The notes under the pieces: generated by a model
What the model was told of the DNA's origin: nothing
The model's database searches: none
The model's input: only the letters and a program-made list of their open reading frames with translations
Made by a program: the position numbers and the translations under genes
In this document: piece by piece, positions 54,824 to 62,033 of the stretch
Position numbering within the stretch: position 1 is the first letter of the stretch
Layout of the letters: the number at the start of each line of letters is the position of its first letter
From: Shewanella donghaensis
Lineage (GTDB): Bacteria; Pseudomonadota; Gammaproteobacteria; Enterobacterales; Shewanellaceae
Length of the DNA: 64,000 nt
NCBI RefSeq assembly: GCF_007567505.1
Contig: NZ_CP041783.1
Location: forward strand, 310,001-374,000
Direction of reading: 5' to 3'

Positions 54824-55524
54824 TTATTCTCCGCACTTATTTTTATTCTCATCTGGGTGGAAATAAATGAGTGTTGTGCAATATTATTTTAATTGTTATT
54901 CAAGGAATATCTTATTATGTTTTTATACTATCATTTTGTAACCGAATGTGAAGTTTTTGTTGTTAAAATGAGGTTTTTTTTGATCTAGTACAAGTTATTG
55001 ATCGTATGCTCGAGGCTTACAAGGACGTTTATTCTTATTTTTTGCTTGTAACTTGTTGTTAATTATTGACTTTTGTATATTTTTGAATTTCATTGTATTT
55101 TGAGGACAGGATCAAAGTTTTAATGGATTCAACCCAATTTAACTACTTATCAGAAACCTTTAAGCTTTTACATCAATAATAACTAGTCTATTGAGGTGTG
55201 CTTTTAGACTTTAACTTAGCAGAGTCATGGCTTATTGTGATGAGTCATTTTGTGCTTATAGAGTGTGCGTTTTAACTGCTTGATGATGGATTTTTTTAGG
55301 GGATTCATTCTGAATGACTGTGGTTATTGTCCGCGGTATCCTTCACCGTTTTAATGCATTTTATTTAGCAGATATTACCAGTCAACAAGACTTGAGATCA
55401 TATGAGCTGGCAGTTTGTCGATCTTGAACTAATATTGCTACAACAGCAGGCATTTTAAATGCTTGCTCATATCCGTTTCGACAGTGACAGGATGTTGCTG
55501 ACCCATTACTACAAGGACGTGCAT
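54824..55524 (+). other. Long intergenic region upstream of the DNA ligase gene
   Basis: 701 bp. I see no supported gene, terminator or named site. There are short frames: 18 codons starting MDSTQFNY (ATG 55123) and a run of short frames through 55315-55524 that flows into the ligase frame. These could be remnants of a decayed gene. Confidence 0.4.
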
Positions 55525-56433
55525 ATGTTCACCCAATTCAGCTTACCGAGTAATTTATTTCTTCTTCGATCGTTTAGTCGATATCTTTCAAGTCTTTTAA
55601 TCTTGATGACATTGAATTTAACTATATTTACGATAGTTTTTATTTCACCGTCTTTATCTGCTGCAGACAAACCAAACATTCAATTAGCTACGAAAATGGT
55701 TGAAGGTCTCGACATTAAAGATTACTACATCAGTGAAAAACTAGATGGTGTTCGTGGATATTGGACTGGGAAAAAGATGATTTCTCGTTCTGGGCGCGAA
55801 ATAATTATGCCTAAATGGTTTTATGCTGACTTCCCGGATAAAGTCCTTGAAGGAGAGTTATGGCTTGGTAGAGGTACATTTGAGTCAATGTCTTCAATAG
55901 CGCGTAAAAAGAAAGCCGATAGCCCACTTTGGCAACAAGTTCGATTCATGTTATTTGATATGCCTGAACACGGCGACGTTTTTAGCGAACGTTATACTGA
56001 AATGCAGAGGGAAATAGCGAAGTCTGTCTATCTTGATGTGATAAAGCAACAATCTATAGATAACGATGCAGCACTTTATAAGCTCTTAGATTCGGTTGTT
56101 GCGGCCAATGGTGAAGGTTTAATGCTGCACCGTAAGCAAGCGTTTTATAAAGTCGGTCGTAGTCAAGATATCATGAAGTTAAAGCCTAAATATGATGCTG
56201 AAGCAATTGTGATAGCTCATTTAGAGGGGAAGGGAAAGTACCGCGGTATGTTAGGTGCTATATTGGTTAAAATGCCTGATGGAATAGAATTCAAAATCGG
56301 AACAGGCTTTACAGACGCACAAAGACAAGCACCACCAAAGATAGGTAGCCAAATTACTTATCAATATTTAGGATTAACAAAGAATGGTGTGCCTCGATTT
56401 GCACATTTCTTAAGAGAGCGGCCGCAGTTATAA
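55525..56433 (+). CDS. ATP-dependent DNA ligase with N-terminal signal (LigE type)
   Basis: 302 residues. ATG 55525 with AAGGA seven bases upstream is preferred to 55459. A hydrophobic N-terminus (about 25-50) suggests export. The minimal ligase core has the adenylation lysine in SEKLDGVRGYW, motif III LEGELWLGRG, motif IV GEGLMLHR and motif V DIMKLKPKYDAEA. An OB-fold domain completes it (LGLTKNGVPRFAHFLRERP). Small exported ligases of this type are linked to DNA uptake or repair outside the cytoplasm; that role is inferred. Confidence 0.88.
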   Translation: MFTQFSLPSNLFLLRSFSRYLSSLLILMTLNLTIFTIVFISPSLSAADKPNIQLATKMVEGLDIKDYYISEKLDGVRGYWTGKKMISRSGREIIMPKWFYADFPDKVLEGELWLGRGTFESMSSIARKKKADSPLWQQVRFMLFDMPEHGDVFSERYTEMQREIAKSVYLDVIKQQSIDNDAALYKLLDSVVAANGEGLMLHRKQAFYKVGRSQDIMKLKPKYDAEAIVIAHLEGKGKYRGMLGAILVKMPDGIEFKIGTGFTDAQRQAPPKIGSQITYQYLGLTKNGVPRFAHFLRERPQL

Positions 56434-56454
56434 ATTTAAGAGAAGGGGAATCAT

Positions 56455-56937
56455 TTGAGTTTAGTTAAATCAGTTTTATTCGTTTGTTTGGGAAATATTT
56501 GCCGTTCACCCAGTGCTGAAGCCGTCTTTCGTGCTAAGGCAATAGAATACAAACTTGATATTAAAATCGACTCTGCTGGCACCATGGCTTATCACCAAGG
56601 GAATTCTCCAGACCCTCGTTCAATAAAGGCAGGCGAAGCGCGTGGGTTAGAGTTTTCTGGAATGCATGCAAGACAAGTTACCGATGCAGATTTTGAAACG
56701 TTTGATTTGATATTAGCGGCTGATAAAACCAATTTGGCTCATTTATATGAGCGATGCCCTGAGCGTTATGAAAACAAATTAAAGTTGATTTTGTGGTACT
56801 TAACCGAGGATAACACAGCAGACCTTAAAGAAGTGCCAGACCCTTATTACGGTGGGGAACAAGGTTTTGAAGTGGTGTTGAATTTACTGGAATCAAGCCT
56901 TGATGTTTTAGCGCAAACGCTATCGAAACATGATTAA
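56455..56937 (+). CDS. Low-molecular-weight protein tyrosine phosphatase
   Basis: 160 residues. The P-loop CX5R is CLGNICR (Cys11 to Arg17) within VLFVCLGNICRSPSAEAVFR; the general-acid Asp lies in VPDPYYGG. TTG 56455 with AAGGGG is the apparent start. It follows the ligase gene by 21 bp, so the two are probably cotranscribed. No exopolysaccharide tyrosine kinase is nearby, so the substrate is unknown. Confidence 0.92.
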   Translation: MSLVKSVLFVCLGNICRSPSAEAVFRAKAIEYKLDIKIDSAGTMAYHQGNSPDPRSIKAGEARGLEFSGMHARQVTDADFETFDLILAADKTNLAHLYERCPERYENKLKLILWYLTEDNTADLKEVPDPYYGGEQGFEVVLNLLESSLDVLAQTLSKHD

Positions 56938-56975
56938 TGTGAAGCGTTAGCTTAGTGGTCAGTGGTTCAGAAACT

Positions 56976-57007
56976 AAAAAGGCTTAACATCATGTTGAGC
57001 CTTTTTA
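56976..57007. terminator. Bidirectional terminator phosphatase / ylqF
   Basis: AAAAAGGCTTAACAT pairs with ATGTTGAGCCTTTTT (one G-U) with A and T runs. Confidence 0.88.
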
Positions 57008-57039
57008 TTTAAGCTAGTTAAAACAAAAAGCTAGAACGG

Positions 57040-57990
57040 TTAGTCCTTTTCGCCTTGATGACGTTTACCTGAACGTTTAAGATTCTCTTGCTCGAGCTTA
57101 CGTTGTTTTATTGCTTCTTTTTCTGCTAATACTTTAGCGACTTCTTCTTGTTCCAATTCAGCCATTTCAGGCGTCTCAAGTGTCAGTAAGCCTGTTTTTC
57201 CTGAGCGGAATTCATGTAAAAGTAGCTCTGATGCTTTATGTAAATCGATTCGCCCACCAGGTCTTAATGCGCCACGTTTACGGCCAATCTCTTCTAATAA
57301 CTCAATGTCAGTTTTTGGTAACGATTTAAGTTTATAACGTTCGCAAATTTCTTCTGGGTAGGCTTTTAAGAAATACTCAGCAGCAAACATAGCCACATCT
57401 TCGTATTCCATTGCTGTATCTTTGATAGCACCTGTTACAGCAAGTCGGTAACTACTTGCTTCGTTATCCACTTTTGGCCACAAGATACCAGGAGTATCTG
57501 ACAATACGATGCCATTTTTTAAGTTGATACGTTGCTGACGCTTAGTGACTGCGGGTTCATTACCTGTTTTGGCGATGGTTCTGCCCGCTAAGGTGTTGAT
57601 GATGGTTGATTTCCCAACATTGGGGATACCCATAATCATGGTGCGAATGTCTTTTTCTAATTTATCTCTGGCCGGTACCAATTTACGACAGATATCAGGA
57701 ATACTTCTAACCTGTCCTGGCTGTAACGTTGTAATCGCTGTGGCTTTAACACCTTGCTCACGCTCTAAATATTCAATCCAGCGAGCTGTCACTTTAGGAT
57801 CGGCTAAGTCTGATTTGTTCAGCAGTTTAATACACGGCTTATCGCCCCTTAGCTTCGATACCATTGGGTTTTCACTACTATAAGGGATACGGGCATCAAG
57901 CACCTCAATAACAAGATCGACTTGAGGCATTGCCTCTTCAATCTCTTTACGAGCTTTATGCATGTGTCCTGGATACCACTGAATTGCCAT
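57040..57990 (-). CDS. ylqF: Ribosome biogenesis GTPase YlqF/RbgA
   Basis: 316 residues. Circularly permuted GTPase: G4 NKSD (about 57-60) comes before G1 GIPNVGKST (about 124-132) and G3 DTPGILWP. The N-terminal IQWYPGHMHKARKEI is the family hallmark. It matures the large ribosomal subunit. The last ~45 residues are charged (EQEEVAKVLAEKEAIKQRK). AAGG precedes the ATG. Confidence 0.94.
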   Translation of the reverse strand: MAIQWYPGHMHKARKEIEEAMPQVDLVIEVLDARIPYSSENPMVSKLRGDKPCIKLLNKSDLADPKVTARWIEYLEREQGVKATAITTLQPGQVRSIPDICRKLVPARDKLEKDIRTMIMGIPNVGKSTIINTLAGRTIAKTGNEPAVTKRQQRINLKNGIVLSDTPGILWPKVDNEASSYRLAVTGAIKDTAMEYEDVAMFAAEYFLKAYPEEICERYKLKSLPKTDIELLEEIGRKRGALRPGGRIDLHKASELLLHEFRSGKTGLLTLETPEMAELEQEEVAKVLAEKEAIKQRKLEQENLKRSGKRHQGEKD

Positions 57991-58062
57991 GTTATTGCCT
58001 TTTCAAATCGACTTCTTACAAAGGGTGCATATTCTACCCTGTTATAAAGATAAATGATAAAA

Positions 58063-58084
58063 AAAAGCGCCTTATGGCGCTTTT
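58063..58084 (-). terminator. Terminator of the 2OG oxygenase gene
   Basis: AAAAGCGCC-TTAT-GGCGCTTTT; on the minus strand it is followed by T8, 36 bp after the stop at 58120 and upstream of ylqF. Confidence 0.88.
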
Positions 58085-58119
58085 ATGTCATCAAGATATG
58101 CCATTAAGTGGATAATGGA

Positions 58120-58959
58120 TTAAATTACGCCGAGTTCACGAAGCCTTTCCATCAAGTAGCTATCAGCGGTATGACGTTCTGATAACACAACTTCTGGATT
58201 AGGATGCAAGAATAACGGTAGTGATATCCTTGATTTAGTTTTGTCCGTACCTTCAGGATTGATAACTCTGTGTGAGGTAGAAGGGTAGTAACCTGCAGAG
58301 GCTTCTTGCAACATATCACCAATATTAATGATGATATTACCAAAATCACTAGGTACATCAACCCAAGTACCTTCCTTCGTTTTTACCTGTAAGCCAGGTT
58401 CATTGGCAGCGGGTAATACGGTGATAAGGTTAATGTCTTCGTGAGCAGCAGCGCGAATAGCACCTAACTCTTCATCACCTGACATTGGTGGATAGTGCAA
58501 TATTCTTAACAGTGTTTTATCGCTGTTTTCAATCATTTTTGGTAATGGAATTGAAAATTTGTCAGCAATATCTTTTGGTGCATACTCTTCAATCCAACCC
58601 AGTAACTCTGCTGCTAGTGCATTGGCATTCTTATAATAGGCTAAAATATTTTGCTTTAAAGAATCTGGAATACGGCCAGAAGGATAAACGTGAAAATATT
58701 CTTTGATATCTTTTACGCTATGACCTTTTGCTGTTTCAGATATTGATGCTGGGAAAAAGCCATCTTGTGTTTCAGGTTTATACAAAAAATCATTTTTTTC
58801 ATCAGACTGGAAAAACGCATACCACTCCTGATAAATCTTTTCGACTAATTCCTGACTTACTGGATGGTTAGTTAATACACCAAAACCTGTGTCTCTTAAT
58901 GATGCTACAAATTTCTGTGGACAGTCCTTCGCGCGGTAATCAATTGTTTCTAATTTCAT
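58120..58959 (-). CDS. 2-oxoglutarate/Fe(II) oxygenase family protein (IPNS-like)
   Basis: 279 residues of the isopenicillin-N-synthase-like dioxygenase family. The iron ligands are His173 and Asp175 (AAHEDINLIT) and His230 (STSHRVINP); Arg244 in SRISLPLF should hold the 2-oxoglutarate. The N-terminal domain has FVASLRDTGFGVLTNHPV. Cytoplasmic. Substrate cannot be told; relatives range from ethylene-forming to antibiotic enzymes. Single gene, divergent from msrBA. Confidence 0.88.
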   Translation of the reverse strand: MKLETIDYRAKDCPQKFVASLRDTGFGVLTNHPVSQELVEKIYQEWYAFFQSDEKNDFLYKPETQDGFFPASISETAKGHSVKDIKEYFHVYPSGRIPDSLKQNILAYYKNANALAAELLGWIEEYAPKDIADKFSIPLPKMIENSDKTLLRILHYPPMSGDEELGAIRAAAHEDINLITVLPAANEPGLQVKTKEGTWVDVPSDFGNIIINIGDMLQEASAGYYPSTSHRVINPEGTDKTKSRISLPLFLHPNPEVVLSERHTADSYLMERLRELGVI

Positions 58960-59132
58960 ATTATTCTACTTTTATTATTATTTGACCCATCGATATTTTA
59001 ACCCTGGTCACACTTTGTCGCAATTATTTGAAGTAAATATCCTTACTTCAGTCGAAATAGTGATCTTTATTGTTCATACTGACAAGATTGCAGTAGTTGC
59101 ATTACAGTTAACACATCAACATTGAAGTAGAG

Positions 59133-60053
59133 ATGGCGCTCATGAAGGATTTAACGGAGTTTGAAAAGTATGTTATTGAACAAAAAGGGACCGAGCAACC
59201 ATTTAGTGGAGAGTATGTTAACCACGATTATCCGGGCGTATATTTGTGTAAAAAATGCCTAGCGCCATTATATAAAAGTGAGCATAAATTTAATGCTCAC
59301 TGCGGATGGCCCGCGTTTGATGATGAGATTCCCGGCGCGGTTGATCGTACACCCGACGCAGATGGTCATCGAGTTGAAATCACCTGTCGAAAATGTGATG
59401 GTCATTTAGGTCATGTATTTGAAGGTGAAATGCTTACGGCTAAAAATACCCGCCATTGTGTCAATTCTGTATCAATGATTTTTCAAACTGCTGAAGAGTT
59501 TAAGAAAATTAAGCGTAATCAGTTTGCAACTTTTGGTGCAGGTTGTTTTTGGTGTATCGAAGCGGTATTCAAAAAGCTGAATGGTGTTGTTAATGTCACT
59601 TCTGGTTACAGTGGTGGTAGCGGTGAGACTGCCAATTTTAAGGCAGTTTGTTCTGGTGAAACAGGTCATGCAGAGGTTATTCTGGTTGAGTTCGAACCTG
59701 ATACTGTTGATTACCAAACCTTACTGTCGGTGTTCTTTGCATTGCACGACCCAACCACGCTAAATCAGCAAGGTAATGATAAAGGGCCTCAATATCGCTC
59801 GGTGATATTTACTCATTCAACAGAGCAGGTAGATCAAGCTACTATTGCGATTAGTAAGTTGATCCAGCAAGGTATTTGGCCTAAGCCGATTGTGACAGAA
59901 GTATCAATGTTTGAAGCCTTTTATCCGGCAGAACCTGTTCATGAAGATTACTTTGAAAATAATACTGAACAACCTTATTGTCAGCTAATTATTAAACCAA
60001 AATTTGAAAAAGCCATGAAGCACTTCGCTGCGATTCTAAAAACCAATAATTAG
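59133..60053 (+). CDS. Bifunctional methionine sulfoxide reductase MsrB-MsrA
   Basis: 306 residues, a fusion in the order B then A. MsrB (1-125): zinc Cys39, Cys42, Cys85 and Cys88, and catalytic Cys109 in RHCVNSVS, where most bacterial enzymes use RYCVNSAS. MsrA (132-306): GAGCFWCIE with catalytic Cys138, then GYSGGSGETANFKAV and DPTTLNQQGND. It repairs both sulfoxide epimers of methionine. No signal peptide, so cytoplasmic. The start could be ATG 59133 or 59142. Confidence 0.93.
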   Translation: MALMKDLTEFEKYVIEQKGTEQPFSGEYVNHDYPGVYLCKKCLAPLYKSEHKFNAHCGWPAFDDEIPGAVDRTPDADGHRVEITCRKCDGHLGHVFEGEMLTAKNTRHCVNSVSMIFQTAEEFKKIKRNQFATFGAGCFWCIEAVFKKLNGVVNVTSGYSGGSGETANFKAVCSGETGHAEVILVEFEPDTVDYQTLLSVFFALHDPTTLNQQGNDKGPQYRSVIFTHSTEQVDQATIAISKLIQQGIWPKPIVTEVSMFEAFYPAEPVHEDYFENNTEQPYCQLIIKPKFEKAMKHFAAILKTNN

Positions 60054-60077
60054 TCATGTTATATATTTTTAGGTAAC

Positions 60078-60106
60078 AAAAAAGGCGAACTGAGTTCGCC
60101 TTTTTT
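60078..60106. terminator. Bidirectional terminator msrBA / sulP
   Basis: AAAAAAGGCGAAC-TGA-GTTCGCCTTTTTT; symmetrical. Confidence 0.93.
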
Positions 60107-60128
60107 ATTGATGATTTTTAGATTGTTA

Positions 60129-61688
60129 TTACGAATCTAATGCATCATCTGCCACTTTATAGTGTGGATCTTCAATCACATTAACTTCCACTAATGCTCT
60201 TGCTTTATGCAGTAAATCTTTGCAGTCAGGACTTAAATGTCTCAAATGTAATTTCTTTCCTGCTGCCACATAACGCTCAGCTAGTGTATCAATTGCATCA
60301 AGTGCAGAGTGATCAGCAACACGAGAGTTTTGGAAATCGACAATAATATCTTCAGGGTCATTTTCTGCATCAAACAAATCTAAGAAGTTAGCTGCAGAAC
60401 CAAAGAATAATGGTCCGTTTAATTTGTAAACTTTCCAGCCATTTGCATCAGTACTGCTTTCAACATTGATGTGTTTTGCATGTTCCCAAGCAAATACAAG
60501 TGCAGAAACAATAACACCTACAAATACCGCAAATGCCAAATCAGTGAATACCGTAACCGTAGTTACCAGCACAATGACGAAAGCATCATGTTTAGGTACT
60601 TTCCCCATGACTTTGAAACTAGCCCATTCAAAGGTACCTAAAACAACGATGAACATTACGCCCACAAGTGCTGCTAAAGGAATGATTTCAATGAAGGCTG
60701 AACCAAACAAGATAAAGGCAAGTAAAGCTAATGCTGCTGTTACACCTGATAAACGACCACGTCCACCAGAGTTAATGTTGATCATTGATTGACCAATCAT
60801 CGCACAGCCACCCATAGCGCCAAAGAAGCCACTGGTGATGTTACCAACACCTTGACCGACACATTCTTTGTTACCTTTACCACGGCTATTCGTCATCTCA
60901 TCGATAACGGTTAGCGTTAGTAAAGATTCAATTAAGCCAACGGCAGCCAGAATACAGGCATAAGGCAAAATGATATAAAGAGTTTCAAGGGTGAAAGGGA
61001 CACTTGGAATGGCGAAGCTAGGTAAGCTACCTGCAATGGTTGCATGCTCATCGCCACTCATTGTTTTCAAGAAGTCGAGAACATTACGAGTATCTAAATC
61101 AAGTCCAACAACAATAGCGGTTACGGTTAAAATCGCGACTAATGATGATGGGATAGCTGTGGTTAACTTTGGCAAGAAATGAATAATCGCCATGGTTAAA
61201 GCCACTAAGCCTAACATGATCATCAATGGCTCTTGCGCTAGCCACACCAAATTACCAGCAGCATCTTTGACTTGAAATTGTCCAAGTTGAGCTAAGAAAA
61301 TGACGATAGCCAAGCCGTTTACAAAACCAATCATTACTGGGTAAGGCACAATACGAATAAACTTACCTAGTTTAAATATGCCAGCAGTAATCTGAATTAG
61401 CCCTGCGAGCACAACCGCAGCAAAGAGGTATTGGACACCATGTTCAACAACTAAAGAAACCATGACAACAGCCATAGCGCCAGTTGCACCAGAAATCATC
61501 CCTGGACGACCTCCGATAATGGCGGTGATGATGCCCATAATGAAGGCAGCGTATAGACCTACCATTGGCTCAACTTGTGCGACAAAAGCAAAAGCGACTG
61601 CTTCAGGTATGAGCGCGAGTGCAACAGTCAAACCAGATAAAATATCTGCTTTGCTACTACTGGTTTTATGACGGAGTAGATCGAACAT
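60129..61688 (-). CDS. SulP-family anion transporter with STAS domain
   Basis: 519 residues. Ten or more membrane helices (about 15-400) are followed by a C-terminal STAS domain (about 415-510, with DIIVDFQNSRVADHSALDAI). Family signatures include GLTVALALIPEAVAFAFV and GGRPGMISGATGA. Short bacterial SulP proteins carry sulfate, bicarbonate or organic acids; the substrate cannot be assigned here. AGAGG precedes the ATG. Confidence 0.92.
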   Translation of the reverse strand: MFDLLRHKTSSSKADILSGLTVALALIPEAVAFAFVAQVEPMVGLYAAFIMGIITAIIGGRPGMISGATGAMAVVMVSLVVEHGVQYLFAAVVLAGLIQITAGIFKLGKFIRIVPYPVMIGFVNGLAIVIFLAQLGQFQVKDAAGNLVWLAQEPLMIMLGLVALTMAIIHFLPKLTTAIPSSLVAILTVTAIVVGLDLDTRNVLDFLKTMSGDEHATIAGSLPSFAIPSVPFTLETLYIILPYACILAAVGLIESLLTLTVIDEMTNSRGKGNKECVGQGVGNITSGFFGAMGGCAMIGQSMININSGGRGRLSGVTAALALLAFILFGSAFIEIIPLAALVGVMFIVVLGTFEWASFKVMGKVPKHDAFVIVLVTTVTVFTDLAFAVFVGVIVSALVFAWEHAKHINVESSTDANGWKVYKLNGPLFFGSAANFLDLFDAENDPEDIIVDFQNSRVADHSALDAIDTLAERYVAAGKKLHLRHLSPDCKDLLHKARALVEVNVIEDPHYKVADDALDS

Positions 61689-62033
61689 TTAACCTCTGAA
61701 ATATATTGAAGTATTTGAAAATAAAAGTGTGCGTATGTTAACAAAAATTAACCTTCTTCTAAACCTGAAATTAAGCTTAATTTGTACTAATTAGTATCAT
61801 TCTGGTTTTAAAGGATATTCAAACAGGCTTTGTAAGCTAGATGAGGAGATAAACGGTAAAGTCTGCCTGGGGAGTAAATAAATATATGTTATCGAAGGTT
61901 TTATTATTCTTTTTTAAATTTCTTTTCGTCATTATCTAGTGCAGAGTTTATGTTTTTTTTGTTCTTTTTAAGGCATAAAAAAACCACGCTATTAAGCGTG
62001 GTTTTTATATCGCCTTACGGCTAAAGAGATGTA
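61689..62033. other. Intergenic region sulP / rne
   Basis: 345 bp containing the sulP promoter region on the minus strand and the rne terminator. No other gene or structure seen. Confidence 0.6.
61979..62006 (-). terminator. rne terminator
   Basis: AAAAACCACGCT-ATT-AAGCGTGGTTTTT with further A/T flanks, 28 bp after the rne stop on the minus strand. Confidence 0.9.
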
